Source: Streptomyces xanthophaeus
GTDB lineage: Bacteria; Actinomycetota; Actinomycetes; Streptomycetales; Streptomycetaceae
Assembly: GCF_000725805.1 (NCBI RefSeq)
Contig: NZ_JOFT01000024.1
Location: 62,001-126,000 of the forward strand
Length of the DNA: 64,000 nt
Reading direction: 5' to 3'
Every line of letters starts with the position of its first letter. The stretch's first letter is position 1. The position numbers and the translations under genes are program-made. A model generated the notes under the pieces. The model made no database searches. It was not told where the DNA came from and saw only the letters and a list, made by a program, of their open reading frames with translations. Positions 24,873 through 32,999 of the stretch are shown here, in pieces.

Positions 24873-24946
24873 CTTCGTCAGTCTCCTGGAGTGGGGGCAG
24901 GCGGGGAGGGTGCGGGCACGGTGAGACTACCTGGTCATCGGGTCGG

Positions 24947-25636
24947 TCAGGTCCGGTCGGCGCCGACGCGGTGGCCGTGCGCGTCGGCCCGCTGACCGTA
25001 GGAGTACTCGTCCTCGAAGCCGTTGTAGCCGTCGTAGCCGGCGTCGTCGTCGAGGTCTTCCAGGTCCTCGGGGACGAGGCTCCAGACGATGAGGTCGGTA
25101 CGGGTGTCGGTCCAGCTGCCGTCTGCCGTCTGGATGCGCACTATCCACGCGTTGCGCAGGACGCCTTCGCTGATGCAGCCGATCTTCTGGGCCACCTGCT
25201 GGGAGGCGGTGTTGTCGGCGGCGGTGCGCAGTTCGAGGCGTTCGAAGCCCTGGTCGCGGAAGAGCCAGCGGGCCACGGCGAGCACGGACTCGCTGGCGTA
25301 GCCCTCGCCGCGGGCCCAGGGGGCGGTGACGTAGGCCGCTTCGGTGGAGCGGGTGCGCCAGTTGGTGTTCTGGAGGTGGACGACGCCGACGAGGCGCTGG
25401 GTGAGGAACTCGGTGACGGCGAACACGATGCCGCGGCCCTCGGTGCGTTCGGCGTGGGATCCGCGGGTGACCCAACGGTGGGCGTGGGCCTGGGTGTAGG
25501 GGTGGGGCGCGCTGGTCCACGCGGTGACGTGCTCGTCGTTCATCATCTCGGTCAGCGCGGTGACGTCCTCCTCCTCGAAGGGGCGCAGCACCAGCCGGTC
25601 CGTGCTGATGGTGACGTCCGGGAAGGTGGTAGTCAT
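24947..25636 (-). CDS. GNAT acetyltransferase (RimJ-like)
   Basis: This predicts 229 residues from ATG 25636 (MTTTFPDVTISTDRLVLRPF), with a GGAGCT ribosome site. A RimJ/RimL-type core is present: TSTDRLVLRP-like N-terminus, YVTAPWARGEGYASESVLAVARW (acetyl-CoA loop) and DNTASQQVAQKIGCISEGVLRNA. The C-terminal ~40 residues are acidic then Tyr/Asp-rich (DDDAGYDGYNGFEDEYSYG), an extension not needed for catalysis. It probably acetylates a protein N-terminal amine or a small molecule. Confidence 0.8.
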   Translation of the reverse strand: MTTTFPDVTISTDRLVLRPFEEEDVTALTEMMNDEHVTAWTSAPHPYTQAHAHRWVTRGSHAERTEGRGIVFAVTEFLTQRLVGVVHLQNTNWRTRSTEAAYVTAPWARGEGYASESVLAVARWLFRDQGFERLELRTAADNTASQQVAQKIGCISEGVLRNAWIVRIQTADGSWTDTRTDLIVWSLVPEDLEDLDDDAGYDGYNGFEDEYSYGQRADAHGHRVGADRT

Positions 25637-25789
25637 GCGCAGCTCCAAGCCTGGGACCGTGGTGCGACCGTGATGCGATGCGACCGCGGTGCGGGACCGT
25701 TTGTGCAGAGGTGTCCGCGCGGGTCGTAGGCCACAGCATGCAGCATCGGCCGGGTGGTGTGCATGGCCGGGTTGCCCGGAAGCGGGCAG

Positions 25790-25830
25790 AGCCCGGCCCC
25801 GCGCGCCGACGGGGCGTGCGGGGCCGGGCT
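25790..25830 (-). terminator. Terminator of the metNIQ operon
   Basis: A perfect 13-bp stem (25790-25802 with 25818-25830, 15-base loop) lies about 65 bases past the metQ stop on the minus strand. Confidence 0.7.
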
Positions 25831-25893
25831 CGGGGCCGTGTACGAGGGCGTGTTCAGGGCCGGGACCCGCCGCAGGGGGGCGGGCCGGGTGGT

Positions 25894-26757
25894 TCAGGAG
25901 GCGGGGGTGCCGAAGGCCGCGGTGACCGAGCCCTGGTACTTCTCCTCGATGAACTTCTTGACGTCGTCGGAGTTCAGGAGCTTGGCGAGCTTCTGGATCC
26001 GCGGGTCGTCCTGGTTGCCCTCCTTGACCGCGAGGAAGTTGGCGTAGGGGTTGCCCTCGGCCTTCTCCAGGATCAGGGCGTCCTTGGCGGGCGAGAGCTT
26101 GGCCTCGAGGGCGTAGTTGCCGTTGATGACGGCGGCGTCCACGTCGTTCAGGGCGCGCGGGACCGTGGCGGCCTCCAGCTCCTTGAACTCCAGGCCCTTC
26201 TTGTCGGTGATGTCGGACAGCTTGGCGCTGGTGCCGACGCCCTCCTTGAGGGTGATCAGGTTGTTCGCGGCCAGCAGCTGGAGCGCGCGGCCCTCGTTGG
26301 TGGTGTCGTTGGGGACGGCGATGGTCTGGCCGGCCTTGATGTCGGTGAGGGCCTTGACCTTCTTGGAGTAGAGGCCGAGGGGCTCCAGGTGCACGTTCAC
26401 GACGGGCACGATGTGCGTGCCGTTCTTCTTGTTGAAGTCGTCGAGGTACGGCTTGTGCTGGAAGTAGTTGGCGTCGACCTGGCCCTGCTCGGTGGCGGTG
26501 TTCGGCAGGACGTAGTCCGTGAACTCCTTGACCTCGAGCTTGAGGCCCTCCTTCGCCGCGAGCTTGTCCTTGACGAAGTTCAGGATGTCGGCGTGCGGGC
26601 TCGGGGAGGCCGCGATGACCAGCGGCTTGCTCTCGTCGACCTTGCCGCCGTCGGCCTTGGTGGAGGACGGGTCCGAGGAGCTGCCGCAGGCGCTGAGGCC
26701 GAGGACGAGCGCGGACGCGGTGGCGGCGAGGGCGGTGAGCTTGATGTTCTTACGCAC
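25894..26757 (-). CDS. metQ: Methionine-binding lipoprotein MetQ
   Basis: This predicts 287 residues from GTG 26757 with GAAAGG upstream. It has a lipoprotein signal: VRKNIKLTALAATASAL, then a lipobox LSAC with Cys at ~24, so it is anchored outside the membrane. The mature part shows NlpA/MetQ features (PHADILNFVKD, EFTDYVLPNTATEQGQVDANYFQHKPYLDDFN, VPNDTTNEGRALQLL, DAAVINGNYALEA). It captures methionine for the MetNI importer. It is the third gene of metN-metI-metQ, 119 bases after metI. Confidence 0.92.
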   Translation of the reverse strand: MRKNIKLTALAATASALVLGLSACGSSSDPSSTKADGGKVDESKPLVIAASPSPHADILNFVKDKLAAKEGLKLEVKEFTDYVLPNTATEQGQVDANYFQHKPYLDDFNKKNGTHIVPVVNVHLEPLGLYSKKVKALTDIKAGQTIAVPNDTTNEGRALQLLAANNLITLKEGVGTSAKLSDITDKKGLEFKELEAATVPRALNDVDAAVINGNYALEAKLSPAKDALILEKAEGNPYANFLAVKEGNQDDPRIQKLAKLLNSDDVKKFIEEKYQGSVTAAFGTPAS

Positions 26758-26876
26758 GAAGAGTGCCTTTCTAGCTGAACAAGTACCTGAGACTTGCTGG
26801 TGGTGGCCCAAGCACGACAAGTGCGGGCTCTGCTGGGGAAATCGGAGGGGGAACGGTGCGGTCGGCCCGCACCCGT

Positions 26877-27545
26877 TCAGGCTGTGCGGCCGCGCCGGGC
26901 GAGGAGGCGTACCACGCCGTCGCCGATCAGCTGGATCACCGTGACGATCACGACGAGGACCACGACGGTGGCGACCATGAAGCCGGTCTCGAAGCGCTGG
27001 AAGCCGTAGGTGATGGCCTTGGAGCCGAGGCCTTCGCCGCCGACCGCGCCCGCCATGGCGGAGTAGCCGACCAGGGTGATGACCGTGGTGGTGACGCCGG
27101 CGACCAGGGAGGGCAGGGCCTGCGGGAGGAGCACCTTGCCGACCAGGGTGGGCACGGAGCCGCCCATGGACTCGACGGCCTCGACCAGGCCGTGGTCCAC
27201 CTCGCGGACGGAGGTCTCGACGAGCCGGGCGAAGAAGGGGATGGCACCGATGGCGAGCGGGACGATCATGGCGGTGGGGCCGATGAAGGTGCCGACGATC
27301 GCGGTGGTGACGGGGATCAGGAAGATCAGCAGGATGATGAACGGCAGCGAGCGGCCGATGTTCACTATCACGCCGAGGACCTTGTTGAGCGGCTGGTTCT
27401 GCAGCAGGCCGCCCTTGTCGGTGAGGACCAGCAGGATGCCGATGGGCAGTCCGCCGAGCACGGTCACCAGGGTGGACCACAGCACCATGTAGAGGGTGTC
27501 GAAGGTGCCCTGGCTGAGCAGGGGCTGCATCTCGGACCAGGTCAC
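26877..27545 (-). CDS. metI: Methionine ABC transporter permease MetI
   Basis: This predicts 222 residues from GTG 27545, overlapping the metN stop by 3 bases (GTGA). It has five hydrophobic segments and the permease EAA loop EAVESMGGSVPTLVGKVLLPQALP, which contacts the ATPase. YSAMAGAVGGEGLGSKAITYGFQRF is typical of MetI. It forms the membrane channel as a dimer with MetN. Confidence 0.93.
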   Translation of the reverse strand: MTWSEMQPLLSQGTFDTLYMVLWSTLVTVLGGLPIGILLVLTDKGGLLQNQPLNKVLGVIVNIGRSLPFIILLIFLIPVTTAIVGTFIGPTAMIVPLAIGAIPFFARLVETSVREVDHGLVEAVESMGGSVPTLVGKVLLPQALPSLVAGVTTTVITLVGYSAMAGAVGGEGLGSKAITYGFQRFETGFMVATVVVLVVIVTVIQLIGDGVVRLLARRGRTA

Positions 27546-28624
27546 TTGGCACCATCCTTGACCAGTGCGGCGATTTCGGTGTCGAGCTCGTCGTCGAGGC
27601 CGACGGCGTCTGCGGGCTCTGCGGCGTCCACGACGTCGACCTGGAGGCCCTGCTCGCGCAGGAACCCGACGGGCACGACGTTCTCCTCGTAGCGGCCGGG
27701 GAGCTCGATGCGCATCCGGCCGATCTGCTTGCCCGCGACGGTGTCCATCGCGGCGCCGAGGATCGAGATGTCGATGTTGTACGTCCGCGACAGCTGGGAG
27801 ATGACCGGCTGGGTGGCGGCGTCGCCGTGGAAGGTGACGTCGAGGACCGTGTGGTCGGGTCCGGTGGCGGCGCCGCTGACCGGGAAGAGTTCGCCCGCGA
27901 GCTCGGAGCCGGGGGTGGCCAGCAGCTCGGCGACGGTGCCGGATTCGATGATGCGGCCCTTCTTCATCAGGGCGGCCGAGTCGCAGACCGACTTGACCAC
28001 GTCCATCTCGTGCGTGATGAGCAGGACGGTCAGGCCGAGCTGCTGGTTGAGGTCGCGCAGGAGCTGGAGGATCGAGCGGGTGGTCTCGGGGTCCAGGGCG
28101 CTGGTGGCCTCGTCGGAGAGCAGCACCTTGGGGTCGCCGGCCAGGGCGCGGGCGATGCCGACGCGCTGCTTCTGGCCGCCGGAGAGCTGGGTGGGGTAGG
28201 CCTTGGCCTTGTCGGAGAGGCCGACGAGGTCGAGGAGTTCCAGGGCCTTGCGGGAGCGCTCGCGTCCGGAGATCCCGAGGATCTCCAGGGGCAGCTCGAT
28301 GTTGCCCTGGACGGTGCGCGAGGACAGCAGGTTGAAGTGCTGGAAGACCATGCCGATCCGGCTGCGGGCCTCGCGGAGCTCCTTGCCGGCGCGGCGGCCG
28401 CGCCCGGCGAGGGCGGTCAGGTCGACCCCGTCGACAGTCACGGTGCCGGTGGTGGGGCGCTCCAGCAGGTTCACGCAGCGGATCAGGGAGGACTTTCCGG
28501 CGCCGCTCTGGCCGATGACTCCGTAGACCTCGCCCTCACGGACGTGGAGGTCGACGCCGTCCAGGGCGGTGACCTCGCGGCCACGGGACTGGTAGACCTT
28601 CGTGAGGCCCGATGTGGTGATCAC
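27542..28624 (-). CDS. metN: Methionine ABC transporter ATPase MetN
   Basis: This predicts 360 residues from GTG 28624 (VITTSGLTKVYQSRG). Walker A is GQSGAGKSS, the ABC signature LSGGQKQRVGIARALA and Walker B VLLSDEATSALDPET; the H-loop is THEMDVVK. The C-terminal ~100 residues (DVTFHGDAATQPVISQLSRTYNIDISILGAAMDTV) are the NIL/C2 domain, where methionine binds and inhibits the pump in E. coli MetN. It is the first gene of the operon, 220 bases downstream of the leader ORF at 28845-28931. Confidence 0.94.
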   Translation of the reverse strand: MITTSGLTKVYQSRGREVTALDGVDLHVREGEVYGVIGQSGAGKSSLIRCVNLLERPTTGTVTVDGVDLTALAGRGRRAGKELREARSRIGMVFQHFNLLSSRTVQGNIELPLEILGISGRERSRKALELLDLVGLSDKAKAYPTQLSGGQKQRVGIARALAGDPKVLLSDEATSALDPETTRSILQLLRDLNQQLGLTVLLITHEMDVVKSVCDSAALMKKGRIIESGTVAELLATPGSELAGELFPVSGAATGPDHTVLDVTFHGDAATQPVISQLSRTYNIDISILGAAMDTVAGKQIGRMRIELPGRYEENVVPVGFLREQGLQVDVVDAAEPADAVGLDDELDTEIAALVKDGAK

Positions 28625-28693
28625 AGGATTTCCGTCGCTGTCGAGTGCACGGCGCAGCGGGTGCCGGGCACGGGGCAAACATCTGGGGACGCG

Positions 28694-28899
28694 GTACGGG
28701 CCGTGGCCGTCTTCCCGTACGGGACGGGCTGGTGACGACGGTGGCACGTGCGCGGGGCAGGAGCGTGTCCGCACTGCTGGGCAGTTGGTGACGGAGAGGC
28801 TCGGCAGGTCTCGCTTCGGGGCGCGAGGCGCAGGAAAGGGGCCCTCAGAAGGCGCACATTCGACACATACAACGAGCACCGGGCGTCATCGTCGCCTCG
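28694..28899 (-). promoter_or_regulatory. Possible attenuator region upstream of metN
   Basis: On the minus-strand RNA, CGAGGCG inside the leader ORF (28893-28899) can pair over 7 bp with CGCCTCG after its stop (28824-28830). An alternative local hairpin, CTCGC/GCGAG (28823-28827 with 28810-28814), uses the same bases. Further down, GTACGGG/CCCGTAC (28714-28720 with 28694-28700) can pair across a 13-base loop. The first two exclude each other, as expected for ribosome-controlled attenuation. This is inferred from sequence complementarity only. Confidence 0.4.
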
Positions 28900-28931
28900 G
28901 TCGCAAGGGTGCGGCTGCTCGTCGTGGTCAT
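28845..28931 (-). CDS. Cys/Met-rich leader peptide ORF of metNIQ
   Basis: This predicts 28 codons from ATG 28931 to TGA 28845. The peptide starts MTTTSSRTLA and ends RCMCRMCAF: three Cys and two Met among the last eight residues, just before the stop, 220 bases ahead of the methionine importer genes. No Shine-Dalgarno is near, while TTACTT (28938-28943) sits exactly at -12 to -7 of the ATG and TTGATC (28964-28969) further up, so a leaderless transcript is plausible, although the spacing of 19-20 bases is long. Ribosome stalling when Cys-tRNA or Met-tRNA is scarce could control metNIQ. Cys-rich leaderless ORFs acting this way are known in mycobacteria. Confidence 0.6.
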   Translation of the reverse strand: MTTTSSRTLATEATMTPGARCMCRMCAF

Positions 28932-29023
28932 GGGCCCAAGTAAACCAGACCGACTCCCTCACCGATCAACGCTGTCCGGATAGCGGACGGATTCCAACCG
29001 TATTCCGGACAGCACCGGCGTCG

Positions 29024-29671
29024 TCAGCCGTCCGTCGTGAGCACCAGTCCGCCATCGGTGACCTGCACGGATATGACGGAGAGGTCCCCTACGACCACAT
29101 CGGCGACGAGTTCGGCCGCAGGGTGGGTTGTGGTCAAGGCCACGGTCCGCATCCCGGCCGCCCGGCCTGCGGCAAGTCCCGCCGGGGCGTCCTCGAAGAC
29201 CACGCAGCGGGCGGGGTCGACGCCCAGCCGGGCCGCCGCCAGCAGGAAGGGCCCGGGGTCGGGCTTGCCCCGGGTGATGTCGTCGGCGGCGACCAGCTCC
29301 GGGCAGTCGATGCCGGCCTCGCGCAGCCGGGCTTCGGCGAGCGGGCGGGTGGCGGAGGTCACCACCGCCCAGCGGCCCGGAGGCAGGGCGGACAGCAGGT
29401 CCTTGGTGCCGGGGAGCACGAGGACGCCTCCGGCCACGTCCTCGACCTCCAGGGTCTCGATCCGGGCCAGTGCCCCGGCCCGTACGGGCTCGGGCAGCAG
29501 CTCGGCGATGATCTCCGCGGCGGGGCGGCCGTGGAGCTCGACGCGGGCGAACGCCTCGTCGGTGATCCCGTACTCCCGGGCCCAGCGGGTCCAGCAGCGG
29601 TGCACCGATTCCATGGAGGAGACGAGCGTGCCGTCGTTGTCGAACAGGAGGGCTTCGGCGTGCAGTTTCAT
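29024..29671 (-). CDS. HAD-family phosphatase
   Basis: This predicts 215 residues from ATG 29671 (MKLHAEALLFDNDGTLVSS). Motif I is DNDGT, motif II VVTSATRPL, and motifs III/IV GKPDPGPFLLAAARLG ... VVFEDAPAGLAAGRAAGM. The cap (~20-85) follows the beta-phosphoglucomutase/phosphoglycolate phosphatase pattern. The combination resembles Streptomyces sugar-phosphate phosphatases, but the substrate cannot be fixed. The usual first Asp-x-Asp is Asp-Asn-Asp, which is still catalytic-competent. Confidence 0.85.
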   Translation of the reverse strand: MKLHAEALLFDNDGTLVSSMESVHRCWTRWAREYGITDEAFARVELHGRPAAEIIAELLPEPVRAGALARIETLEVEDVAGGVLVLPGTKDLLSALPPGRWAVVTSATRPLAEARLREAGIDCPELVAADDITRGKPDPGPFLLAAARLGVDPARCVVFEDAPAGLAAGRAAGMRTVALTTTHPAAELVADVVVGDLSVISVQVTDGGLVLTTDG

Positions 29672-29739
29672 GGCTTCCAGCAAAGCGCGGAACAAGGGGT
29701 GCGCGCATCGGGTCTTTGGGCCCGTAATAGTCTCGCTCC

Positions 29740-30108
29740 ATGCTCGATGCCCTGACGCTCGCGATCGGCGTGGCCGCTCTCGCCCTCGCCGCCTGGTGCG
29801 GCCACGCCGCCTGGCGGGACCAGCCGACGAAGGACTGGCACTTCATCGGCATGGCCGTGGTGACCGTGCTGGTCCTGGCCCAGCTGGTGGTGGGGATCGT
29901 CAAGCTGGCGCAGGGCGGGGAGCCCGACGAGGGCGCGGTGATCTTCGTGGCCTATCTGGTGGGCGCCCTCGCGGCGATCCCGGCCGCCGGCCTGCTCTCG
30001 CTGACCGAGCGCTCCAAGTGGGGCTCCGTGACGGTGGCCGCCGCCGCCGTCGTCCTCGCCGTCCTCGAAGTGCGGCTCTACGACATCTGGGGAACGACCG
30101 GTGCCTGA
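29740..30108 (+). CDS. Four-span membrane protein, first of a pair
   Basis: This predicts 122 residues, MLDALTLAIGVAALALAAWCG onwards. Four hydrophobic segments lie at ~3-22, ~38-58, ~68-88 and ~95-112. There is no recognised domain; it is a conserved-hypothetical type. The end overlaps the start of the next membrane gene by 8 bases, so the two are coexpressed and possibly form a complex. Confidence 0.7.
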   Translation: MLDALTLAIGVAALALAAWCGHAAWRDQPTKDWHFIGMAVVTVLVLAQLVVGIVKLAQGGEPDEGAVIFVAYLVGALAAIPAAGLLSLTERSKWGSVTVAAAAVVLAVLEVRLYDIWGTTGA

Positions 30109-30517
30109 CACGACGACCGACACTCCCGCCGCGCGCAAGCGGCTGGTCTCCGGGCCGGGACTGCTGCTGGTCTGGCTGTACGGGGTGATGGTGGTGGGCG
30201 CGGTATCACGTTCCGCCTACCAGATGTCCACCGAGTTCGACCGGGCGCCGCTGGCGTACTCGCTCTCCGCGGCGGCGGCGCTGGCGTACGCCTTCATCAC
30301 CTACTCGCTGGTGCGCGGCGGGGAACGGGCCCGCAAGGCGGCGCTGCTGTGCTGCGGCGCCGAACTGGCCGGCGTACTGGTCGTGGGCACCTGGACCCTG
30401 ATCCGCCCGGAGGCCTTCCCCGACGCGACCGTGTGGTCCGAATTCGGGATGGGCTACCTGTTCATCCCGGTGATCCTGCCGATCACCGGGATGCTCTGGC
30501 TGCGCGCGAAGCGCTGA
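30101..30517 (+). CDS. Four-span membrane protein, second of a pair
   Basis: This predicts 138 residues from GTG 30101 inside the previous gene's 3' end. After ~20 polar residues come four hydrophobic segments, with a conserved-looking ending, FGMGYLFIPVILPITGMLWLRAKR. This resembles the Streptomyces family of small integral membrane proteins without known function. It converges on the GNAT gene at 30536. Confidence 0.7.
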   Translation: MPDTTTDTPAARKRLVSGPGLLLVWLYGVMVVGAVSRSAYQMSTEFDRAPLAYSLSAAAALAYAFITYSLVRGGERARKAALLCCGAELAGVLVVGTWTLIRPEAFPDATVWSEFGMGYLFIPVILPITGMLWLRAKR

Positions 30518-30535
30518 CGCGCAGGGGGGCGACCG

Positions 30536-31042
30536 TCAGGCGCTGACCGCGAAGTCGGTCGGGTCCTTGGCTTCCTTCTCCAGGATCACCAGCTGTACGC
30601 CGTCGGAGGCCGTACGGCCGCCGACCTGCGTGTAGCCCGCCTTGCGGTACAGGCGCAGGTTGGACTCGCTCTTGTGCCCGGTGTGCAGGCGGAACCGGGC
30701 GGTACCGCCGTGGCCCGCGAGGGCCTCCTCGACGGCGCGCAGCAGCCGGGCCCCGAGGCCGTGGCCCTGCAGGCGCGGGTGGACACAGAGCTTGGCGATC
30801 CTGCCCGTGCCGTCCTCGTCGACGCTGCCGCGTACGGTGCCCACGACCTCGTCGCCGAGACGGGCCACGAGCACGGTGTCCGTGGCGAGCTCGCCCTTGA
30901 GGGAGTCCAGGGACTGGGTGAGCGGCTGGATCAGGTAGTTCCCGTACAGCTCGGCCTCGCGCTGGAACGCCAGGTACTGCAGTTTGAAGATCTGCTCAGC
31001 GTCCTCGGCAGCCGCCGCCGAAATGGTCACGCTCATGCCCAT
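30536..31042 (-). CDS. GNAT N-acetyltransferase
   Basis: This predicts 168 residues from ATG 31042, with GGGAGG 9 bases upstream (ATG 31036 is also possible). The GNAT fold is clear: AKLCVHPRLQGHGLGARLLRAVEEAL (acetyl-CoA loop QGHGLG) and SESNLRLYRKAGY. The start VTISAAAAEDAEQIFKLQYLAFQREAELYGNY is like small GNATs acting on peptides or amines. No substrate is evident. Just upstream on the same strand is the sigma factor gene. Confidence 0.8.
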   Translation of the reverse strand: MGMSVTISAAAAEDAEQIFKLQYLAFQREAELYGNYLIQPLTQSLDSLKGELATDTVLVARLGDEVVGTVRGSVDEDGTGRIAKLCVHPRLQGHGLGARLLRAVEEALAGHGGTARFRLHTGHKSESNLRLYRKAGYTQVGGRTASDGVQLVILEKEAKDPTDFAVSA

Positions 31043-31079
31043 GTGCGCATGCCTCCCGCTCACCTGGTAGCCCGATGGT

Positions 31080-31655
31080 CTACCGCTCCTTTCCCCGCAG
31101 GCCAGGAGCTGCAACCTCTGCAGCCAGCATTCTGCGCAGACATCCCAGGCAACGGGAACGGACGGGCCCCAAACTTCCTTGTGAGATACCCAACTCTCCT
31201 GCGATTTCACGGTAAGTGAGGTCTCTGGGCGAAAGAAGTGCCTTCATCAGCTCCGGGCACCGTCCGGGCAACCGGGCTACTGCGGAGCGCAGCACGCGCT
31301 TCTCCTCGCCGTGCAGGAGCGCGGCCTCCGGTGCGCCGGCCCCGGCGCCCGCACTGTCCGCGCCAGCCCCGCGGCGGGCGCCCGCATGGGGGTGACGGTG
31401 GTCGTAGGCCACCTCCCGGCGGGCACGGCGGCGGGCGCGGCGGGCCTCGGCGCGCACCGCCCGGCGCAGCCAGCGGGCGGGCTCGGCCGGATCGGCGGTG
31501 TCGGGGGTGCGCCCGTCGCCTTCCAGCAGCCTGACCCAGACGGCTTGTTCCAGGTCGGCCGCGTCCACTCCGGTGCCCGGGGCCTCGGCGGCCGCCTCGG
31601 CGGAGAGCAGCGGGCCCAGTTCGTTCAGGAGGTCGGAGTCCTTCAGCAGGTCCAT
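31080..31655 (-). CDS. RNA polymerase sigma factor (sigma-70 family)
   Basis: This predicts 191 residues from ATG 31655 (MDLLKDSDLLNELGPLLS). The region-2-like part is short and atypical (AADLEQAVWVRLLEGDG ... ARWLRRAVRAEARRARRRARRE). It is followed by an Ala/Gly-rich linker and a good region 4 helix-turn-helix (LSPRDLTYREIAGELGISQGSLGPVRSRCLGCLRRML). It looks like a Streptomyces ECF-like factor with helical linker; whether it directs its own promoters is untested. No anti-sigma gene is adjacent. The Cys pair in SRCLGCLRR is notable and could make it redox-sensitive. Confidence 0.75.
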   Translation of the reverse strand: MDLLKDSDLLNELGPLLSAEAAAEAPGTGVDAADLEQAVWVRLLEGDGRTPDTADPAEPARWLRRAVRAEARRARRRARREVAYDHRHPHAGARRGAGADSAGAGAGAPEAALLHGEEKRVLRSAVARLPGRCPELMKALLSPRDLTYREIAGELGISQGSLGPVRSRCLGCLRRMLAAEVAAPGLRGKER

Positions 31656-31729
31656 GCCGGGCGGGACGCGGGGGCCGGTCCCGGCGGTTTCCCCGCCGGG
31701 ATCCGGACACCCGTACGACGGGCCACCCG

Positions 31730-32890
31730 CTACGGACTGACGGGGCGACGGCCCGGACGGAAAGCTTCCGCCGCGAGCAGCCCGGTGTCCGGATTGTCGG
31801 TGAAGATCCCGTCGATGCCCTGCTCGAAGTAGGTGCGCAAGGCGGCGAAGGCGTCCCCGTACGCGGCCGGATCCGTGCCCTTGCGGTATTCGGCCGGCAG
31901 GAAGCTGTTCTCGTTGCGCGCGGTGTAGGGGTGCAGCAGCAGCCCCCGGGCGTGGGCGTCCTTGACCAGGGTGGTCGGCGTGCCGAGCCGGCCCTGTGCG
32001 TCGCGGGGGATGACGAGGTCCAGCGTCGGGCCGATGCCCTGGGCGAAGCCGGCGATCCACTTCAGGCCCGCGGGCGTGACGAGGTCCGCGACCGTACGCG
32101 GGTCCTTGGCCTGTTCGAAGTCCCAGGGGCGGGTGTTCGCGGCGGAGAGCAGGACCACGCGCGGCGCGGAGACGAGCCGTGCGAGCCGCTGGATGCTGGA
32201 GGGCTCGAAGGACTGGAGGAAGACGGCGCCGTTGCGGCCGTCGCGCCCGTAGCGGCGCAGCAGCCGGGCGAGCGGTTCCTCCAGACCGAGGCCGAGCGAG
32301 CGGAAGTAGGTGGGGTGCTTGGTCTCGGCGTGCAGCCAGACCCGCTTGCCGCGCCGCCGGCCCTCGTCCTCGGCCCAGCGGAGCACCTCCTCGAAGGTCG
32401 GCACCTCCCACCGGCCGTCGTAGAGGGTGTTGCGCTGGCGCACGGCGGGGATACGTTCCTTCGCCCGCAGGGTCTTGAGCTCGGCGAGCGTGAAGTCCTC
32501 GGTGAACCAGCCGGTGACCGCCACCCCGTCGACGGACTTGGTGGTGCGGCGCGAGGCGAACCGCGGATGGTCTGCGACGTCCGTGGTGCCCCCGATCTCG
32601 TTCTCGTGGCGGCACACCAGGTGGCCGTCTCGGGTCGGGACCAGGTCCTGCTCGACGACGTCGGCGCCCAGGTCCAGCGCGAGCCGGTAGGAGCCGAGGG
32701 TGTGTTCCGGCCGGTATCCGCTGGCGCCGCGGTGGCCGATCACCGTCGGGACGGGGAGGTCCCGGAACCCGCCCCCGCGCCCGGCCTCCGCGGCCGAGGC
32801 GGGTCCCGCGGAGAGTCCGGCGAGGCCTCCGCCCGCCGCCAGTGCCGCCGCCCCCAGTACCGTGCGCCGCGCTGCCCCGCCCTGCGTCAT
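31730..32890 (-). CDS. glpQ1: Glycerophosphodiester phosphodiesterase, secreted
   Basis: This predicts 386 residues from ATG 32890. A Tat-type signal is present: RRTVLGAAALAAGGG, then GPASAAEA as a cleavage site. The catalytic GDPD core shows GHRGASGYRPEHTLGSYRLALDLGAD (catalytic His, Glu/Asp metal ligands) and the second-half VWLHAETKHP and IDGIFTDNPDTG. It hydrolyses glycerophosphodiesters outside the cell to glycerol-3-phosphate plus alcohol, supplying phosphate. The symbol follows the S. coelicolor glpQ1, which lies in the equivalent place and is PhoP-controlled; four PHO-box-like repeats lie upstream here. Confidence 0.88.
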   Translation of the reverse strand: MTQGGAARRTVLGAAALAAGGGLAGLSAGPASAAEAGRGGGFRDLPVPTVIGHRGASGYRPEHTLGSYRLALDLGADVVEQDLVPTRDGHLVCRHENEIGGTTDVADHPRFASRRTTKSVDGVAVTGWFTEDFTLAELKTLRAKERIPAVRQRNTLYDGRWEVPTFEEVLRWAEDEGRRRGKRVWLHAETKHPTYFRSLGLGLEEPLARLLRRYGRDGRNGAVFLQSFEPSSIQRLARLVSAPRVVLLSAANTRPWDFEQAKDPRTVADLVTPAGLKWIAGFAQGIGPTLDLVIPRDAQGRLGTPTTLVKDAHARGLLLHPYTARNENSFLPAEYRKGTDPAAYGDAFAALRTYFEQGIDGIFTDNPDTGLLAAEAFRPGRRPVSP

Positions 32891-32960
32891 GGGTGCCACT
32901 CCTCGTCCTGATGGATGCCGATCCGGCGTGGCGATCGTAGGCAGCGCAGGGTGTCCGCTG

Positions 32961-32999
32961 GGTGAGACGCTACGGAACATGGCGGAAACACGCGTCAAC
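32961..32999 (-). promoter_or_regulatory. PHO-box-like direct repeats upstream of glpQ1
   Basis: On the minus strand, units beginning GTTGACGCG, GTTTCCGCC, GTTCCGTAG and GTCTCACCC follow each other at 10-11-base intervals (first bases at 32999, 32989, 32978 and 32968). This spacing and the GTT(C)ACC-like heads fit PhoP direct-repeat boxes. They lie 70-110 bases before the glpQ1 start. Confidence 0.45.

Noticed and set aside
28625..28844. SAM riboswitch upstream of metN
   Set aside because: I looked for SAM-I and SAM-IV core elements on the minus strand and found none; the leader ORF is the more convincing element.
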